DNA from: Salvator merianae
Taxonomy: Eukaryota; Chordata; Lepidosauria; Squamata; Teiidae
Assembly: GCA_003586115.2 (NCBI GenBank)
Contig: QVOM02000126.1
Span: 8,834,056 to 8,898,055 of the forward strand
Direction: 5' to 3'
Length of the DNA: 64,000 bases
Of the stretch, positions 32,510-43,195 are shown piece by piece (within the stretch, counting starts at the first letter, position 1; every line of letters starts with the position of its first letter). Position numbers and translations under genes: made by a program. The notes under the pieces were generated by a model. The model had not been told where the DNA came from. It made no database searches and saw only the letters and a list, made by a program, of their open reading frames with translations.

Positions 32510-32689
32510 TAGACAGGCAGGATTCCTCTAAAGACCATTTGCAGGGAGTCATGAGCAGGTGAAGTTTTTGCCTTTCTCTTCTGCTTAAGATGCCCAGAAG
32601 CAGTTGGTGGACCACTGTATGAGGCGGGATGCTGGACTAGATGGGCCATGGCCTGATCCAGCAGGGCCCTTCTTCTTATGTTCTTATGT
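32510..32689 (+). mobile_element. CR1-clade LINE (GTTCTTAT-tail family), 3' end
   Basis: 'agacaggcaggattcctc', 'gctggactagatgggcc', ending 'ttcttatgttcttatg'. Confidence 0.88.
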
Positions 32690-33238
32690 CTTGCAAGGAC
32701 AATCTCCCAGTCCATTGTATCTGCTATTCTCCCTTATCGGTATCAATCATGGCTCTTTGTAGCTTAACATTAAATTCATCTCCACCAAATATTTTAAAAG
32801 GACTAAATCTCTGTTCTGCTCTTCTGTGAGTTTTGCCAGCTCTCATTTGATATCTCACACTGGATTATTAATTTAGATTAGAAGCAGCAGAACTCCAATT
32901 ATCCCCATCCTCTAGGGTCCACCTTTAAATACTTTGCTTAGCATCCTTGACAGAAATTCTCTCAAGAGAATCCCAGCCTTCTTGTTTAATTCTATCCTCA
33001 TTTGCACCGGATTTCCTACATGGCTGAGCAGGAATGTGTGGCACTTTTTGCAGCCAGGTTTTTTAGGCTGCAGAGGAAATTTCTAAAAAGAAAAGTATTT
33101 CTCCTGGTCTTATGCATCCTTTGCCAGATTAAGCGATATTGACAGGGAAGTGGAGGAACAGAGATCTGAAAGCCTCCCTTTGATCTTGATAGTCCATGCT
33201 TTGATCCACACTAAATCAAAGGTGCTATCTACACTTAA
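32690..33238. other. Unassigned stretch
   Basis: AT-rich, nothing recognised. Confidence 0.4.
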
Positions 33239-33339
33239 GGGTGTGATCACACAGGGCTTTTTTCAAATGTCCCTTTTATGAAATGCACCCCTTGTGTAGC
33301 CAACAAAAAAAACCAAGCACTCAAACATGAATATCTCAC

Positions 33340-35343
33340 AGGAAAGAACACAAACTCTCGCAGAACAAATGCAAGGCAGCAATTAGGAATGCTAAGAAGA
33401 ATTTTGAGGAGCACATTGCTAAGAACATCGAGAGAAATACCAAAAAATTCTTTAAGTATATCAGAAGTAGGAATCCAACCAGAAAAAGCAGTTGGACCAC
33501 TAGATCATAATGAACAGAAGGGGATAATTACAGAGGATACAGAGATTGCAGAAAGGCTAAATGATTTTTTTGCCTCTGTTTTCACTGAGAGCACATGCCA
33601 GCAGCTGAATCAATCCTTTCAGGGAGGGAGTCAGAAGAAGTAGGTCAGATAACGGTAACCAAGGAGGAAGTTCTTGCATGTCTTGATAAACTAAATGCTA
33701 ACAAATCACCAGGAACAGATGGCATTCACCCGAGAGTTCTTAAAGAACTCAAATTTGAAATTGCTGAGCTTCTAGCCAAAATATATAATCTTTCCCTAAA
33801 ATCAGGCTCTGTGCCTGAAGACTGGAGGGTGGCAAATGTGACACTGATCTTCAAAAATGGATCAAAGGGTGATCCAGGAAATTACAGACCAGTCAGCTTA
33901 ACATCAGTTCAGGTAAAGTGATGGAAACCATAATTAAGGATAAAATTACTAAACACATAGAAGAGCAAGCATTGCTGAAAGAAAATCAGCATGGCTTCTG
34001 CTAAGGTAAATCATGCCTTACAAACTTGTTAGAATTCTTTGAAAGTGTTAATAAACATGTGGATAACGGTGACTCAGTTGACATTGTCTATCTGGACTTT
34101 CAGAAGGCTTTTGACAAAGTCCCTCATCAAAGACTCCTGAATAAACTCAGGAGTCACGGAATAAGAGGACAAGTCCTGTCCTGGATTGGTAACTGGCTTA
34201 AGGACAGGAAACAGAGAGTAGGAATAAATGGTCAGTTCTCAGAGTGGAAAGAGGAGAAAAGTGGGGTCCCACAAGGTTCAGTATTAGGACCCCTGCTTTT
34301 TAATTTATTCATAAATGATCTCGACACAGGGGTAAGTAGTGACTTAGCAAAGTTTGCTGATGACACTAAATTGTTCAGGGTAGTAAAAACTGAAAATGAT
34401 TGTAAAGAGCTCCAGAGGGATCTCCTGACATTGGGTGAGTGGGCAACGAAGTGGCAAATGCACTTCAATCTTAGCAAGCGCAAAGTGATGCACATCAGGG
34501 CAAAGAACCCCAATTACACCTATAAACTGATGGCCAAACTTTCTGTGACAGACCAGGGAAAGGATCTTGGGGTTCTGGTAGACAGCTCAATGAAGGTGTC
34601 ACCCCGGTGTCCAGCGGCAGTGAAAAAAGCAAATTCAATGCTAGGGGTAATAAGGAAGGGAATAGAAAACAAGTCGGCAAGTGTCATTGTGCCTCTTTAC
34701 AAATCTATGGTGAGGCCACACCTCAGAAAGGATATTGTGGAACTGGAGAAGGTGCAAAAAAGGGCAACCAGAATGATCAGGGGGCTGGAACACCTTCCTT
34801 ATGAAATCAGGCTGCAATGTCTTGACTTCTTCAGTCTTGAAAAGCCCTGTTTAAGAGGAGACCTGATTGAAGTATATAAAATCATGCACAGTATGGATAA
34901 GGTGGATAGAGAGAAGTTTTTCTCTCACACACACAACACTAGGACCAGGGGGCACTCTCTGAAGCTGATGGGTAGGAGAGTTAAGACTGACAAGGGGAAG
35001 TATTTTTCACCCAGAGGGTTATCGGTCTGTGGAATTTATTACCTGATGAGGTGGTGACAGCCATGAGCCTGGACAGCTTTAAGAATGGATTGGACAGATT
35101 CATGGAGGTCAGGTGTATCAATGGCTACTAGAATGGATGCCCGGGTGCTGCCTCCAGGTTGGAAAGGCAGGCAGGATGTCTGTAAAACCATTTGCAGGGA
35201 GTCAGGAGCAGCTGAAGTTTTTGCCTTTATGTTCTGCTTGAGAATGGGTAGAAGCAATTGGTGGGCCACTGTGTGAAACAGAATGCTGGACTAGATGGGC
35301 CGTGGCCTGATCCAGCAAGGCTCCTCTTATGTTCTTATGTTCA
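33340..35343 (+). mobile_element. CR1-clade LINE (GTTCTTAT-tail family), longest copy, 5'-truncated
   Basis: About 2.0 kb running from the endonuclease-RT linker through RT and the 3' UTR to a GTTCTTAT tail. The endonuclease and ORF1 are missing, which is usual for target-primed reverse transcription. Its 3' 250 bp match the fragments at 8451, 9269, 24084, 24311, 32510, 40903, 55252 and 60524. Confidence 0.92.
33345..35130 (+). pseudogene. CR1-clade ORF2 reverse transcriptase, broken
   Basis: This is the RT part of a LINE ORF2. In order: linker ('KNFEEHIAKNIERN'), 'LDKLNANKSPGTDGIHPRVL', 'YRPVSLTS', 'IVYLDFQKAFDKVPHQRLL', 'SGVPQGSVLGPLLFNLFIND', the catalytic FADD at 34353-34364, and the C-terminal 'LEKVQKRATRMIRGL'. 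Breaks are visible: a frameshift near 33480, another near 33600-33650, a frameshift near 33910, a TAA at 34002-34004 in the frame of the downstream RT, and a frameshift near 35020. About a dozen residues normally following 'VRPHL' (compare 'EYCVQFWAP' at the window start) are deleted in frame. It cannot encode an active enzyme. It is no host gene. Confidence 0.9.
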
Positions 35344-35674
35344 CATTGCTGTTCCTTCACCTCAAAGTCTGGCACCATCTCTGTAACAATAAGTGCTCAC
35401 CATCTATTGGCCACTGCTGGCCCAGATTTCTGGGACTATGATTGGTTGGCCATCCCTAGCAGCCATTTCCATTGGCTACAGGAACCGCTGTAGGTTTCTG
35501 CCTCATCCACCCCAAACAGGAGTCGCCTTGTGAGTTATTAATTCACATATGTGGAAGGGGTGGATAATTAGAAGCTTGGGGATATTATAAGCGATATTTT
35601 TAAATTTTTGTCTGTCCCTTGATTCTTAAATTCATCCTGGGCCCACTCATTTTAGCATGTCTGATCATAGCCAA

Positions 35675-35780
35675 AGTTTTAATCCAGCTGCTGTCCACTT
35701 CAGAGTGAGAGAATAAATTAGCAAAGTGACAAGCAGTTTTCTTTTAACATTATCTAACTCAGAAAATCCACCTTTGAGTT
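35675..35780 (+). mobile_element. Group M TIR element, half
   Basis: 'gttttaatccagctgctgtc', 'cacttcagagtgagag', 'attatctaactcagaaaa' match one arm of the palindrome at 51913-52128. Confidence 0.6.
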
Positions 35781-35850
35781 CAAGTTTTATTTATTTAAGG
35801 ATTTATATCCCACCCTTTGCTAAAAGGTTTCAGGGTGGGTTACGATAATA
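35781..35850 (-). mobile_element. L2 3' end fragment, reversed
   Basis: 'tttatttatttaaggattta', then 'ggtttcagggtgggttacg'. Confidence 0.7.
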
Positions 35851-36847
35851 ATAAAAAATATACAGAATATTCTTAAAACATTCTTAAAATATATGTGGAA
35901 AGAAAACGACTTTACAATAAAGTCAAAGTTAATGTATGATTTAAAAATCATTTTGTAAGATGTGTGTTGTTGACAATATGGAATAGATACAAACCTGGAT
36001 TGTGCCCCAAAATGCCTTATGGATCTTAACACAAGAAGTGTTTTATACAAGAGAACTAGTAATTAAGGAAAGGTAGTTAACATATCAAGAGTTGTTAGAA
36101 AATTATGGTGAATATAAAATTAAATCAAGAAAACAATTGGTTTCAGAAGAATATAGCTTACAATGGTTTTCAAATATGCAATTAGCAGAATGATTTAAAA
36201 TGGATAAAAAGACTTATGGTATTTCACAAGGTAGAACAGAATTTGAAATGTTATTTTATACAGATGATGAAAATGTTATAACTAAAATGTATAAATTCTT
36301 GTAAATTTGAAATGGAAGAGGAGTAAGTTAAAGACTGTACAATAAAATAGGTTTAAAAATTGACCATAATATACAGACGGACCAGTGGGCAAAGGGACTA
36401 AAATTTATTTTATGTCACAATCTTAAAGAAAACTTTTATAAGATAATGTATTATGGGTATATGGCACCTGAAAAACTAGCTAAAATGTATAAAAATGTTC
36501 CTAATCCTTGGAAATATGGAAAAGATGAAGGGTCCTTTTTTCATCAGTGGTGGATACGTGAAAAAGCAAAAAGTTTTGGATTCAGGTACATAATCTTATG
36601 CAAAGGATTTTAAAGACGATTTTACAATTGGAACTGGAACTTTTTATTTTGGATTTGATGGTTTTACCACTTAAAAAGAACTAAGGGGGGTTATTTTCTA
36701 ATATGTGATCATTGCTGCAAAATTGTTATATGCGCATGGATGGAAGAATTCAATGTTACGCACCATGGAAGACCAATTGCTGAAATTGATAGTCCTGGCT
36801 GAAATCGATAAACTGATATGTTTGATTAAAGAAAGAACACTAACTTT
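35851..36847 (+). mobile_element. L1 LINE, ORF2 3' region, first part
   Basis: An AT-rich segment with an L1-type ORF2 C-terminus from about 36060. It is interrupted at 36847 by group C and group D elements and resumes at 37897. The part before 36060 is AT-rich but not clearly L1. Confidence 0.65.
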
Positions 36848-37028
36848 GGACCTTTCTGCACTTGGATTTATTCTGGATTATATCCCAGAATAGGGACCTG
36901 CTGTCCACATGTTAGTATAGATTACAGCAGGCCCCAGGTGGGGGCCTGCTATAGTTCCTACTAGCATGCAGATGACAGGTCCCTATTCCAGGATATAATC
37001 TGGAATAAGGCCAAGTGCAGAAAGGGCC
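36848..37028. mobile_element. Group C hairpin MITE inside L1
   Basis: A 181-bp palindrome with ends 'ggacctttctgcac' and 'gtgcagaaagggcc'. The arms pair along 'attatatcccagaatagg'. Flanks are TTT and ATT (one mismatch). It interrupts the L1 frame. Confidence 0.82.
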
Positions 37029-37031
37029 ATT

Positions 37032-37896
37032 GGCTGCTTGCAGGGACTAGACCGCTCCAGCTGGAACTGCTCTGTCTGGAACAGGTCCCTGCTGGAACAA
37101 TTCAGCTGTCCTGGAACAAGGCTGTCTGCACTTGGGTGGCCTGTTCCAGGATAGGTCCTGTGCTACCCCATGCCGCTTTGAATCTCATGTGAGCTTCAGA
37201 GCCCCAAGGGGACCCATTTCAGTGGGGCAATTTGGTGTATCACTGAAATGGTTCCCCCTGTTAAACCTGGACAGGGAGACATCCACCCTTCCACACACCA
37301 TTCCAGAGACCCCTGGACTGTTGGCAGAACTATTAAAACAGGCCTACTGATATCCTCTAGCAGCCATTTTGGACACCTAGATTGGATTATGCTCCATCCA
37401 GTGTGGATGGAGTGTCCCAGTAGGGGGCAGGCCCAGTAGGAGGCACGGTGGTGCAAGTGGCTAAGGCACTGATCTTTCAATAGGAGGATCGGAGCTCAAG
37501 GCCCCTGTCTGCCGTGTAGAGGGGATAGAGTGCCCTCTACTGGCCTCTGGCTCCAGCTAACCTAGCTGTTTGAAAGCAAGTAATTGCAAGTAGATAAATA
37601 GGGAGCATCACATTGTGTGATGCGGAAGATAGATAGATGTAAGCCTTCGGGCAAAAAATAACCTTGTAAGCCGCTTTGAGTCAGCTTCGGCCGAGAAAAG
37701 CGGGGTATAAAAACCAAATTCTTCTTCTTCTTCTTCTTCTTCTTCTTCTTCTTCTTCTTCTTCTTCTTCTTCTTCTTCTTCTTCTTCTTCTTCTTCTTCT
37801 TCTTCCCTTCTGTTCTGCTCCAGATGCAGAACAAGAGGCCCAAAAGGGGTCTAGGCCTTGCACTGGAGTGGCATACTGGCCAGTCTGGAAAGGCCC
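37032..37896. mobile_element. Group D-related TIR element carrying a SINE
   Basis: 'ctccagctggaactgctc', 'ggtccctgctggaacaattc' match 24687-25209 in order. The right end is 'gtctggaaaggccc'; the left TIR is decayed. It abuts group C across ATT. A SINE occupies 37438-37806. Confidence 0.65.
37438..37806 (+). mobile_element. tRNA-derived SINE, full length
   Basis: The head has an A-box-like 'gtgcaagtggctaaggc' and a B-box-like 'gagctcaaggc'. The body is as at 18578, the 3' end 'gcggggtataaaaacc', then about 85 bp of (CTT)n (37721-37806). Confidence 0.9.
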
Positions 37897-38175
37897 ATCA
37901 TTTCTTAACAATTGGGAACACTTTATTGGCATTCTCCAAAAGAAAGAAAAAGATTTGTTGATTTAGGGATTTGATGACTGATAGATTGGAAAGGTTAAAA
38001 GAAGTGTTGTTGCTATATTACTCAGAGGGGGTATGAATATACATGTACTTATAAGCATTAAGGAAGAGATCGGACGTCACTCTCAAATATTCTGTTTTTA
38101 TTTTAATTCTGTGATGAACCTTAGTTTTTCTGTTTTTCTAGTGTTATTATACCTGAAAAATCTTTAATAAAATTA
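37897..38175 (+). mobile_element. L1 LINE, 3' end, second part
   Basis: The ORF2 tail (see pseudogene), then an AT-rich 3' UTR ending near 'aataaaattaagg', a polyadenylation-like signal. Confidence 0.7.
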
Positions 38176-38556
38176 AGGAATAGGTAGACCCAAAGCGTGA
38201 TTTATGAAGAGCAAAGAGAGGCTTTAAGGAGAGATCCTTCAATTTAGACAGTGGTGCCCAGTGGGATTGTAAGTGGGGAGTTGAGAATACTGGTCAGAAT
38301 AGGTAGAGCCAATAGTCAATGACACAATATCAGGGTGTAATTTTATGCGAACACTCTTGAATCCATTGGACACAGTGGATCCTGTACACGTTATCCAACT
38401 CTGAACTGGAATGCAAAACACCAATACGCAAATAACAAATGCAGAAGGGAGGAGGGGAAAGGGAATTCAAACACAGAACCACGAGGGTAGGTGGGCCAGG
38501 TGCCCCCGTGCCTTAGTGGACCAATCCCCTCTGGATTTTGTGCCTTAAGGCACATT
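38176..38556. other. Unassigned stretch
   Basis: Nothing recognised. Confidence 0.4.
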
Positions 38557-39060
38557 GGGCGTTTTCACACTTATGAGTAGAACATTCTAATTAGCATGGT
38601 TCGGGCCGGTCGGGTTTGGGTACAGAGAGGAGTCTTTGCACCTGTCAGTGCTGGGACACTCTGCAAGCTAACCAGTGCTGAAAGCAGTGCAAATGGGAGC
38701 GCTCTAGTTCAGTAGCTGTGTTTGAACCCAGAGGAGCTGTGTTTGAACTTGCGCCCGAAACGGCTGCCAGGGTCCGGACACCGGGGTGCGAACCATCAGA
38801 CTGTGCCTGCACAGCCCCCCTGGCCTCACCCTGCAGCCATTTCAAACCTGGAAGTGGTGCGAACGCACCTTCCCTGAACCGCACCTGATCGCGCAGGTCG
38901 GGTTGGAAACTACAGTTTTGTTGACCACAGCTGGTAGGCTTCAGGTGAGTATCAGATGGGCTTCGATAGATTTCAGGTCAGCTGGGGCTGTTTGCAAGCG
39001 CGAATGCTGCGTTCCAGGAAGCATCCTGGAACGTTCCTCTCACTAAGTGCGAACAGGCCC
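38557..39060 (-). mobile_element. Group A TIR element, complete, duplication ATT
   Basis: 504 bp, with ends 'gggcgttttcacac' and 'gtgcgaacaggccc'. ATT at 38554-38556 and 39061-39063. Orientation is opposite to 2813. Its middle ('ggttcgggccggtcgggttt', 'cacctgatcgcgcagg') defines a subfamily shared with 43196. Confidence 0.85.
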
Positions 39061-39193
39061 ATTGTCATTGTAGGTTGTTTGTATCATGAAGAAAGTGAGG
39101 GAAGAGTATTAGTTTTGATTATCAACTTGCCCTTCTGAGTTGGAGTACTCTGGGCTGAGTTTTCCATTTGTTGATGTTTTGCTAACTGTCTAG

Positions 39194-39700
39194 GGCCTCG
39201 TCCAGATGGGGCGGAATATAGTATCATTATGATACCACTGTTGTAGGATCACCACACCTATCTGTGGTGACCTCACCATAACTATTCTATATCCCCCCTA
39301 AAAAGCATGATATCCTATTTTGGGAGAACCTGACTCGGCAGATTTTCCCCAACTAGGGCTATCACCTACCCTGTAAACAGAGCCACCATCTTTGTTCTGG
39401 CCACTGCACATATGCATGAGCTGAAAAATATGGCCACGCATGTGCAGTGGTGATGTCATGCACATATGGGTATTTTTGATACCCAGATGAGTCCATTCAC
39501 CATGTACGAGCAGGGGCAAAAAAGACAACTGGGCATGTGTCGTAGTCATGATAGCACATGCACAGGTATTTCATATTGGTGAAATACCCAGATGTGTGTG
39601 CACCAAAAAGAGCACAGAAAGCGTGGTCCCCCACTCTGTTCTTGCCATCAGACGGTCACTCCAGAGGGGCTTTTCTCCGGAATATCTCCAGTTGGCTGGC
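39194..39700 (+). mobile_element. Group H TIR element
   Basis: It starts 'ggcctcgtccagatgggg'. The interior has 'ccactgcacatatgc', 'gggtatttttgatacccag' (a small palindrome) and 'ggtgaaatacccagatgtg'. The right end is unclear. Confidence 0.5.
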
Positions 39701-39776
39701 TTCTGGAGCTGCCTAGGTAACATCTTTACTGCAGGAACATTTGTTCCTGGCCTTCAAAGCTTTTGGAGGCATCACA

Positions 39777-39960
39777 TGCCAGATCTGAAGCTGGCATGAA
39801 CTTTGGAGCTGGTGAGAGGGCTGGGGCAGAACAGACCATCCCAAAGTGGATGGTCCTTGTTCCGCGCCAGAAGCAATTCATCTTAGCTTGGGACAAATTG
39901 CTTATCCCAGACCAGAGTGTACCACTGTGATCTGGAATAGCAGTGGCAAGTGTCATGCTG
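39777..39960. mobile_element. Group N-type fragment
   Basis: 'cagaccatcccaaagtggat', 'ggtccttgttccgcgccag' and 'cttagcttgggac' match 27495-27600 and, reversed, 30190-30310. Confidence 0.5.
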
Positions 39961-40639
39961 ATGGTTTCCATCCTTGGTAAATGCAGATCTTGCAAAGCGA
40001 GCAGATACCTGTAAGGAAAGGGGAGGGACAGCAAGGAGTGAACCTCAGAAAAGGACTTCAAACTATCTCCAGCTATTTCCACTCGGAAGGATCTTATCTT
40101 CTGATGAAGACAGAAGTTCTGTATGCTTGTCACTTTGAGAACGAGATGAGTGACAACCTCAGGCAAATTATGAGTTCTAGAGTTTTTTTTATTTTTTATT
40201 TTAATCTGTTTGGTAGATACTTACTCTAATGTTAATATTTCAAACATAGTTCTGTCTCCGTAGAGTGATGGAAGATACAGTGCATGGAGTGAAAGGCAAA
40301 TTTCAGGTGAAAGGTGAACATATTTGTAAGTGGGAAATGCTGTGCAAATTCATCACTGTGACATGGAAATACGCAATAGAGGCAGGCAATCTTGCCTTCC
40401 CTCACAGATATGATGTTGTGTGTAAATAGTGGCCTGTCTGGCTTTGTGTAGGAAAATGTGCAGCCCAGAGGCATGACAATATGGAGCCTTTGATGCTAGT
40501 GTGGGTGGTATTCAGCAGAACCAGCGCATGCTAGTTTGTCAGAGCTCTTTGAAGTCCTTCACATGGTGGCAAGTCACATCTTCATCTGACCAGTCGAGCC
40601 TGTGGACTTCAACCACCACTCTTGGGGCTGTTGTGGTCT
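39961..40639. other. Unassigned stretch
   Basis: No element or exon recognised. Confidence 0.4.
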
Positions 40640-40902
40640 CTCACCACTTACCTTTTGGTGAACTTCCAGATGCTCACTGGACAGGCTCATTAGCATGCTC
40701 ATGCTGCCTCTTCATCTCGGAGCACTTCCAGATGTTCCTGGATGCTACTAGCTGTGACAACTAAAGTGTCCACAACTGTACTGGGAGCAGCTGGATGGCT
40801 CCTGATCAGCAGCATCACACCCTTTTCTGGGTGCAATGCTGCAGTTGGGTAGGGTGGGGTGGCATGGCTGTAGAGTTGTGTGCCACATCCCAATCACCAT
40901 GG

Positions 40903-41166
40903 CATAAAAACATAAGAGAGGCCTTGCGGGATCAGGCCATGAACCATCTAATCCAGCACAGTGGCCCGCACAGTGGCCCACCAATTGCTTCTGGGCATTC
41001 TTAAACAGAAGACAATGGCAAAGCCTTCACCTGTTCTCAACTCCCTGCAAATGGGTTTTACAGGCATCCTGCCTGTCTTTCCAACCTGGAGACAGTACCT
41101 AGGCATCTGTTCTAGTAGCCATTGATACATCTGACCTCCATGAATCTGTCCAACCCATTCTTCAGG
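40903..41166 (-). mobile_element. CR1-clade LINE (GTTCTTAT-tail family), 3' end reversed
   Basis: 'cataaaaacataagagagg', 'atctaatccagca', 'cctgcctgtctttccaacc', ending 'gtccaacccattctt'. Confidence 0.88.
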
Positions 41167-41327
41167 CAATGTCCAGCTGCATGCTAGATGTTGCTGCAAC
41201 CACTGTAATGGCTATTGGGCCTGCTATTTGCACTGTGAGTGCTGGTGGCCCACTTCAGAGCTGTTCTAGCACACAAAGTGCAAATGGCTGCTGTGCTGCT
41301 GGATCTTTACCAGCCTAATATGGTATA

Positions 41328-41890
41328 AGGAGGCACAGTGGCGCAGAAGGCTAAGGCACTGATCTTTCAATAGGAGGATCGGAGTTCAAGGCCCCTGTCT
41401 GCCGTGTAGAGGGGATGAGTGCCCTCTACTGGCCTCTAGCTCCAGCCAACCTAACTGTTCGAAAGCAAGTAATTGCAAGTAGATAAATAGGGAGCATCAC
41501 ATTGTGTGATGTGGAAGATAGACAGATGTAAGCCTTCAGGCGAAAAATAACCTTGTAAGCCGCTTTGAGTCAGCTTCGGCCGAGAAAAGCAAGGTATAAA
41601 AACCAAGTTCTTCTNNNNNNNNNNNNNNNNNNNNNNNNNNNNNNNNNNNNNNNNNNNNNNNNNNNNNNNNNNNNNNNNNNNNNNNNNNNNNNNNNNNNNN
41701 NNNNNNNNNNNNNNNNNNNNNNNNNNNNNNNNNNNNNNNNNNNNNNNNNNNNNNNNNNNNNNNNNNNNNNNNNNNNNNNNNNNNNNNNNNNAAACCAAAT
41801 TATTCTTCTTCTTCTTCTTCTTCTTCTTCTTCTTCTTCTTCTTCTTCTTCTTCTTCTTCTTCTTCTTCTTCTTCTTCTTCTTCTTCTTCC
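41328..41890 (+). mobile_element. tRNA-derived SINE with tail array and assembly gap
   Basis: Head and body are as at 37438 (41328-41610). The tail begins at 41607, is lost in the N run, and reappears after a second 'aaaccaaa' as about 85 bp of (TTC)n to 41890. The repeated 'aaaccaa' across the gap means either two SINE 3' ends or an assembly duplication. Confidence 0.85.
41615..41791. other. Assembly gap (177 N)
   Basis: A run of N inside the SINE (TTC)n tail. Sequence unknown. Confidence 1.
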
Positions 41891-41989
41891 ATTATTATAG
41901 TACAGTAGGCTGGTAAGTGCAAACAGGCCCCCAGATACTGAATTCAGAGTAAAAATAGTGCTGGAGAACTAACACTATCTGAACTTTGC

Positions 41990-42685
41990 TTGCCTCATGC
42001 CCACCCACTGCAAATTGCCAGTGTTTATTTCCAGACCCTTCTGGTTTGCCAGCTACAGCCCCTTCTGGATATAGATGATCTGGCCACAGTAATCCATTCT
42101 CTGGTAATCTCTAGACTGGACTGTTATAATGCGCTTTGTATGGAGCTGCCCTTGAAGACAGTTCAGAAGTTGCAGCTACTGCAGAACGCAGCAGCCAGGC
42201 TGCTGAATGGAACGGCCTGCTGAATGCATATCACTCTGGACTTAAAGGAGCCTCACTGACTGCCAATTTGCTACTGAGCCCAATTCAAGGTGTTAAATGT
42301 AACCTATAAGGCCCTAAACAGCTTGGCCTCCAAATATTTAAAGGGACGCCTTCTCCCATATCGACCTGCCTGTGCCTTGAGATCTGCAGATAAGGCCCTC
42401 CGGGTTGTACCACCACCTTCCATAGTTAAAGAGGTGGGGACCCAGGACAGGGTCTTCTCAGCAGTAGCCCCCAGAATATAGAATAGTCTCCTTACTGAGA
42501 TGCATCAGGCACACTCACTTCACAGGTTCAGGAAATTTGTGAAGATGCACCTGGCCTTTGGCTAAAGACCAGCTTCCCTTTCCTCTTTCAGGCACTGTTA
42601 TTGTTTTTAAAGTGTCCAGTTTATACTTTATTTTTACTGTTGTAACCCACCAACAGACCTGAAGGTATGGGGCAGGATATAATGC
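41990..42685 (+). mobile_element. L2-clade LINE, RT C-terminus and 3' UTR
   Basis: Translated pieces read 'LATVIHSLVISRLDCYNALC' and 'VQKLQLLQNAAARLLNGTAC', then, after a stop and frame change, 'VTYKALNSLASKYLKGRLLP' and 'RVFSAVAPRI', all typical of the L2 RT C-terminal region. The 3' UTR ends near 'gggcaggatataatgcc'. Stops and frameshifts show it is dead. Confidence 0.82.
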
Positions 42686-43195
42686 CACTCCAGACATCTT
42701 GGTAAGCAAAACCATTCTGATGCAAGATTGGTGGTCCCTAGTAGGGGGCAATGCTGCGTTTCCCTTAATATCTATCACTTCCTCTCACTGTCTGGAGGCA
42801 GTTTAGATGGCCTCGAGGACACCATCTTTACATTATAGCGTAGGGCCTATTTTTACTTTTTAATTTGCTGTGCAAATTAGCACACAAGGGTCCATATTGT
42901 AGATTTTGTAATAAGAGATTTAGGACCTTTCCACATTTGCCAGGTATACTGGAACGAGCTACTCGGTAGTACACTTCCTTAGCATGGGACTAGCACCATT
43001 CTGGTTCAGAACTGTACTAAGAGCTCCCTATCCTGATTTATCAGTGGACCAGGTTGAAAAGTTCTGCAAGCTTACTAACACCATCGGTTCCAATCTAGGC
43101 ATTGGAGCTTCAACACCTGGTCTGCAGCAATGAAAATGCTGCAGCCTCATCTTCGAAACTTGCATGAGTGCTGGTGAAATGGATTAAAGAACAAA
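42686..43195. other. Unassigned stretch; end may be L1
   Basis: No clear element. 'ggattaaagaacaaa' just before 43196 could be the upstream part of the L1 relic that resumes at 43709. Confidence 0.35.

Larger units (their letters stand above)
33239..35672 (-). mobile_element. Group E TIR element interrupted by a LINE
   Basis: The left end is 'gggtgtgatcacac' and the right end 'gtctgatcatagcc'. Flanks are TAA (33236-33238) and AAA. The two E pieces (33239-33339, 35344-35672) are colinear with the complement of the complete E copy at 47541-47966: 'caaaaaaaaccaagcac', 'gctgttccttcacc', 'cccaaacaggagtcgcctt'. The LINE sits between them. Confidence 0.75.
36110..37966 (+). pseudogene. L1 ORF2 C-terminus, interrupted
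   Basis: Translated pieces in shifting frames read like the end of a squamate L1 ORF2 protein: 'RTEFEMLFYTDDENVITKMY' near 36230, 'APEKLAKMYKNVPNP' near 36466-36510, 'GSFF' and 'QWWIREKAKSFG' near 36530-36582, 'VLAEIDKLICLIKERTLT' near 36790-36845, then after the inserted MITEs 'LNNWEHFIGILQKKEKDLLI' to a stop at 37964-37966. In L1, ORF2p is the endonuclease/RT; only the region behind the RT core is here. Several frameshifts and the 1.05-kb insertion make it dead. Confidence 0.8.
40640..41930 (-). mobile_element. Group B TIR element with LINE and SINE insertions
   Basis: B motifs run through 40660-40900, 41171-41327 and 41891-41930, ending 'gtgcaaacaggccc'. A LINE tail (40903-41166) and a SINE (41328-41890, containing an assembly gap) interrupt it. 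The SINE split the inner palindrome of the B right end. Confidence 0.65.

Noticed and set aside
33239..35672. The LINE as an active, complete element
   Set aside because: It lacks ORF1 and the endonuclease, has an in-frame TAA at 34002-34004 and several frameshifts.
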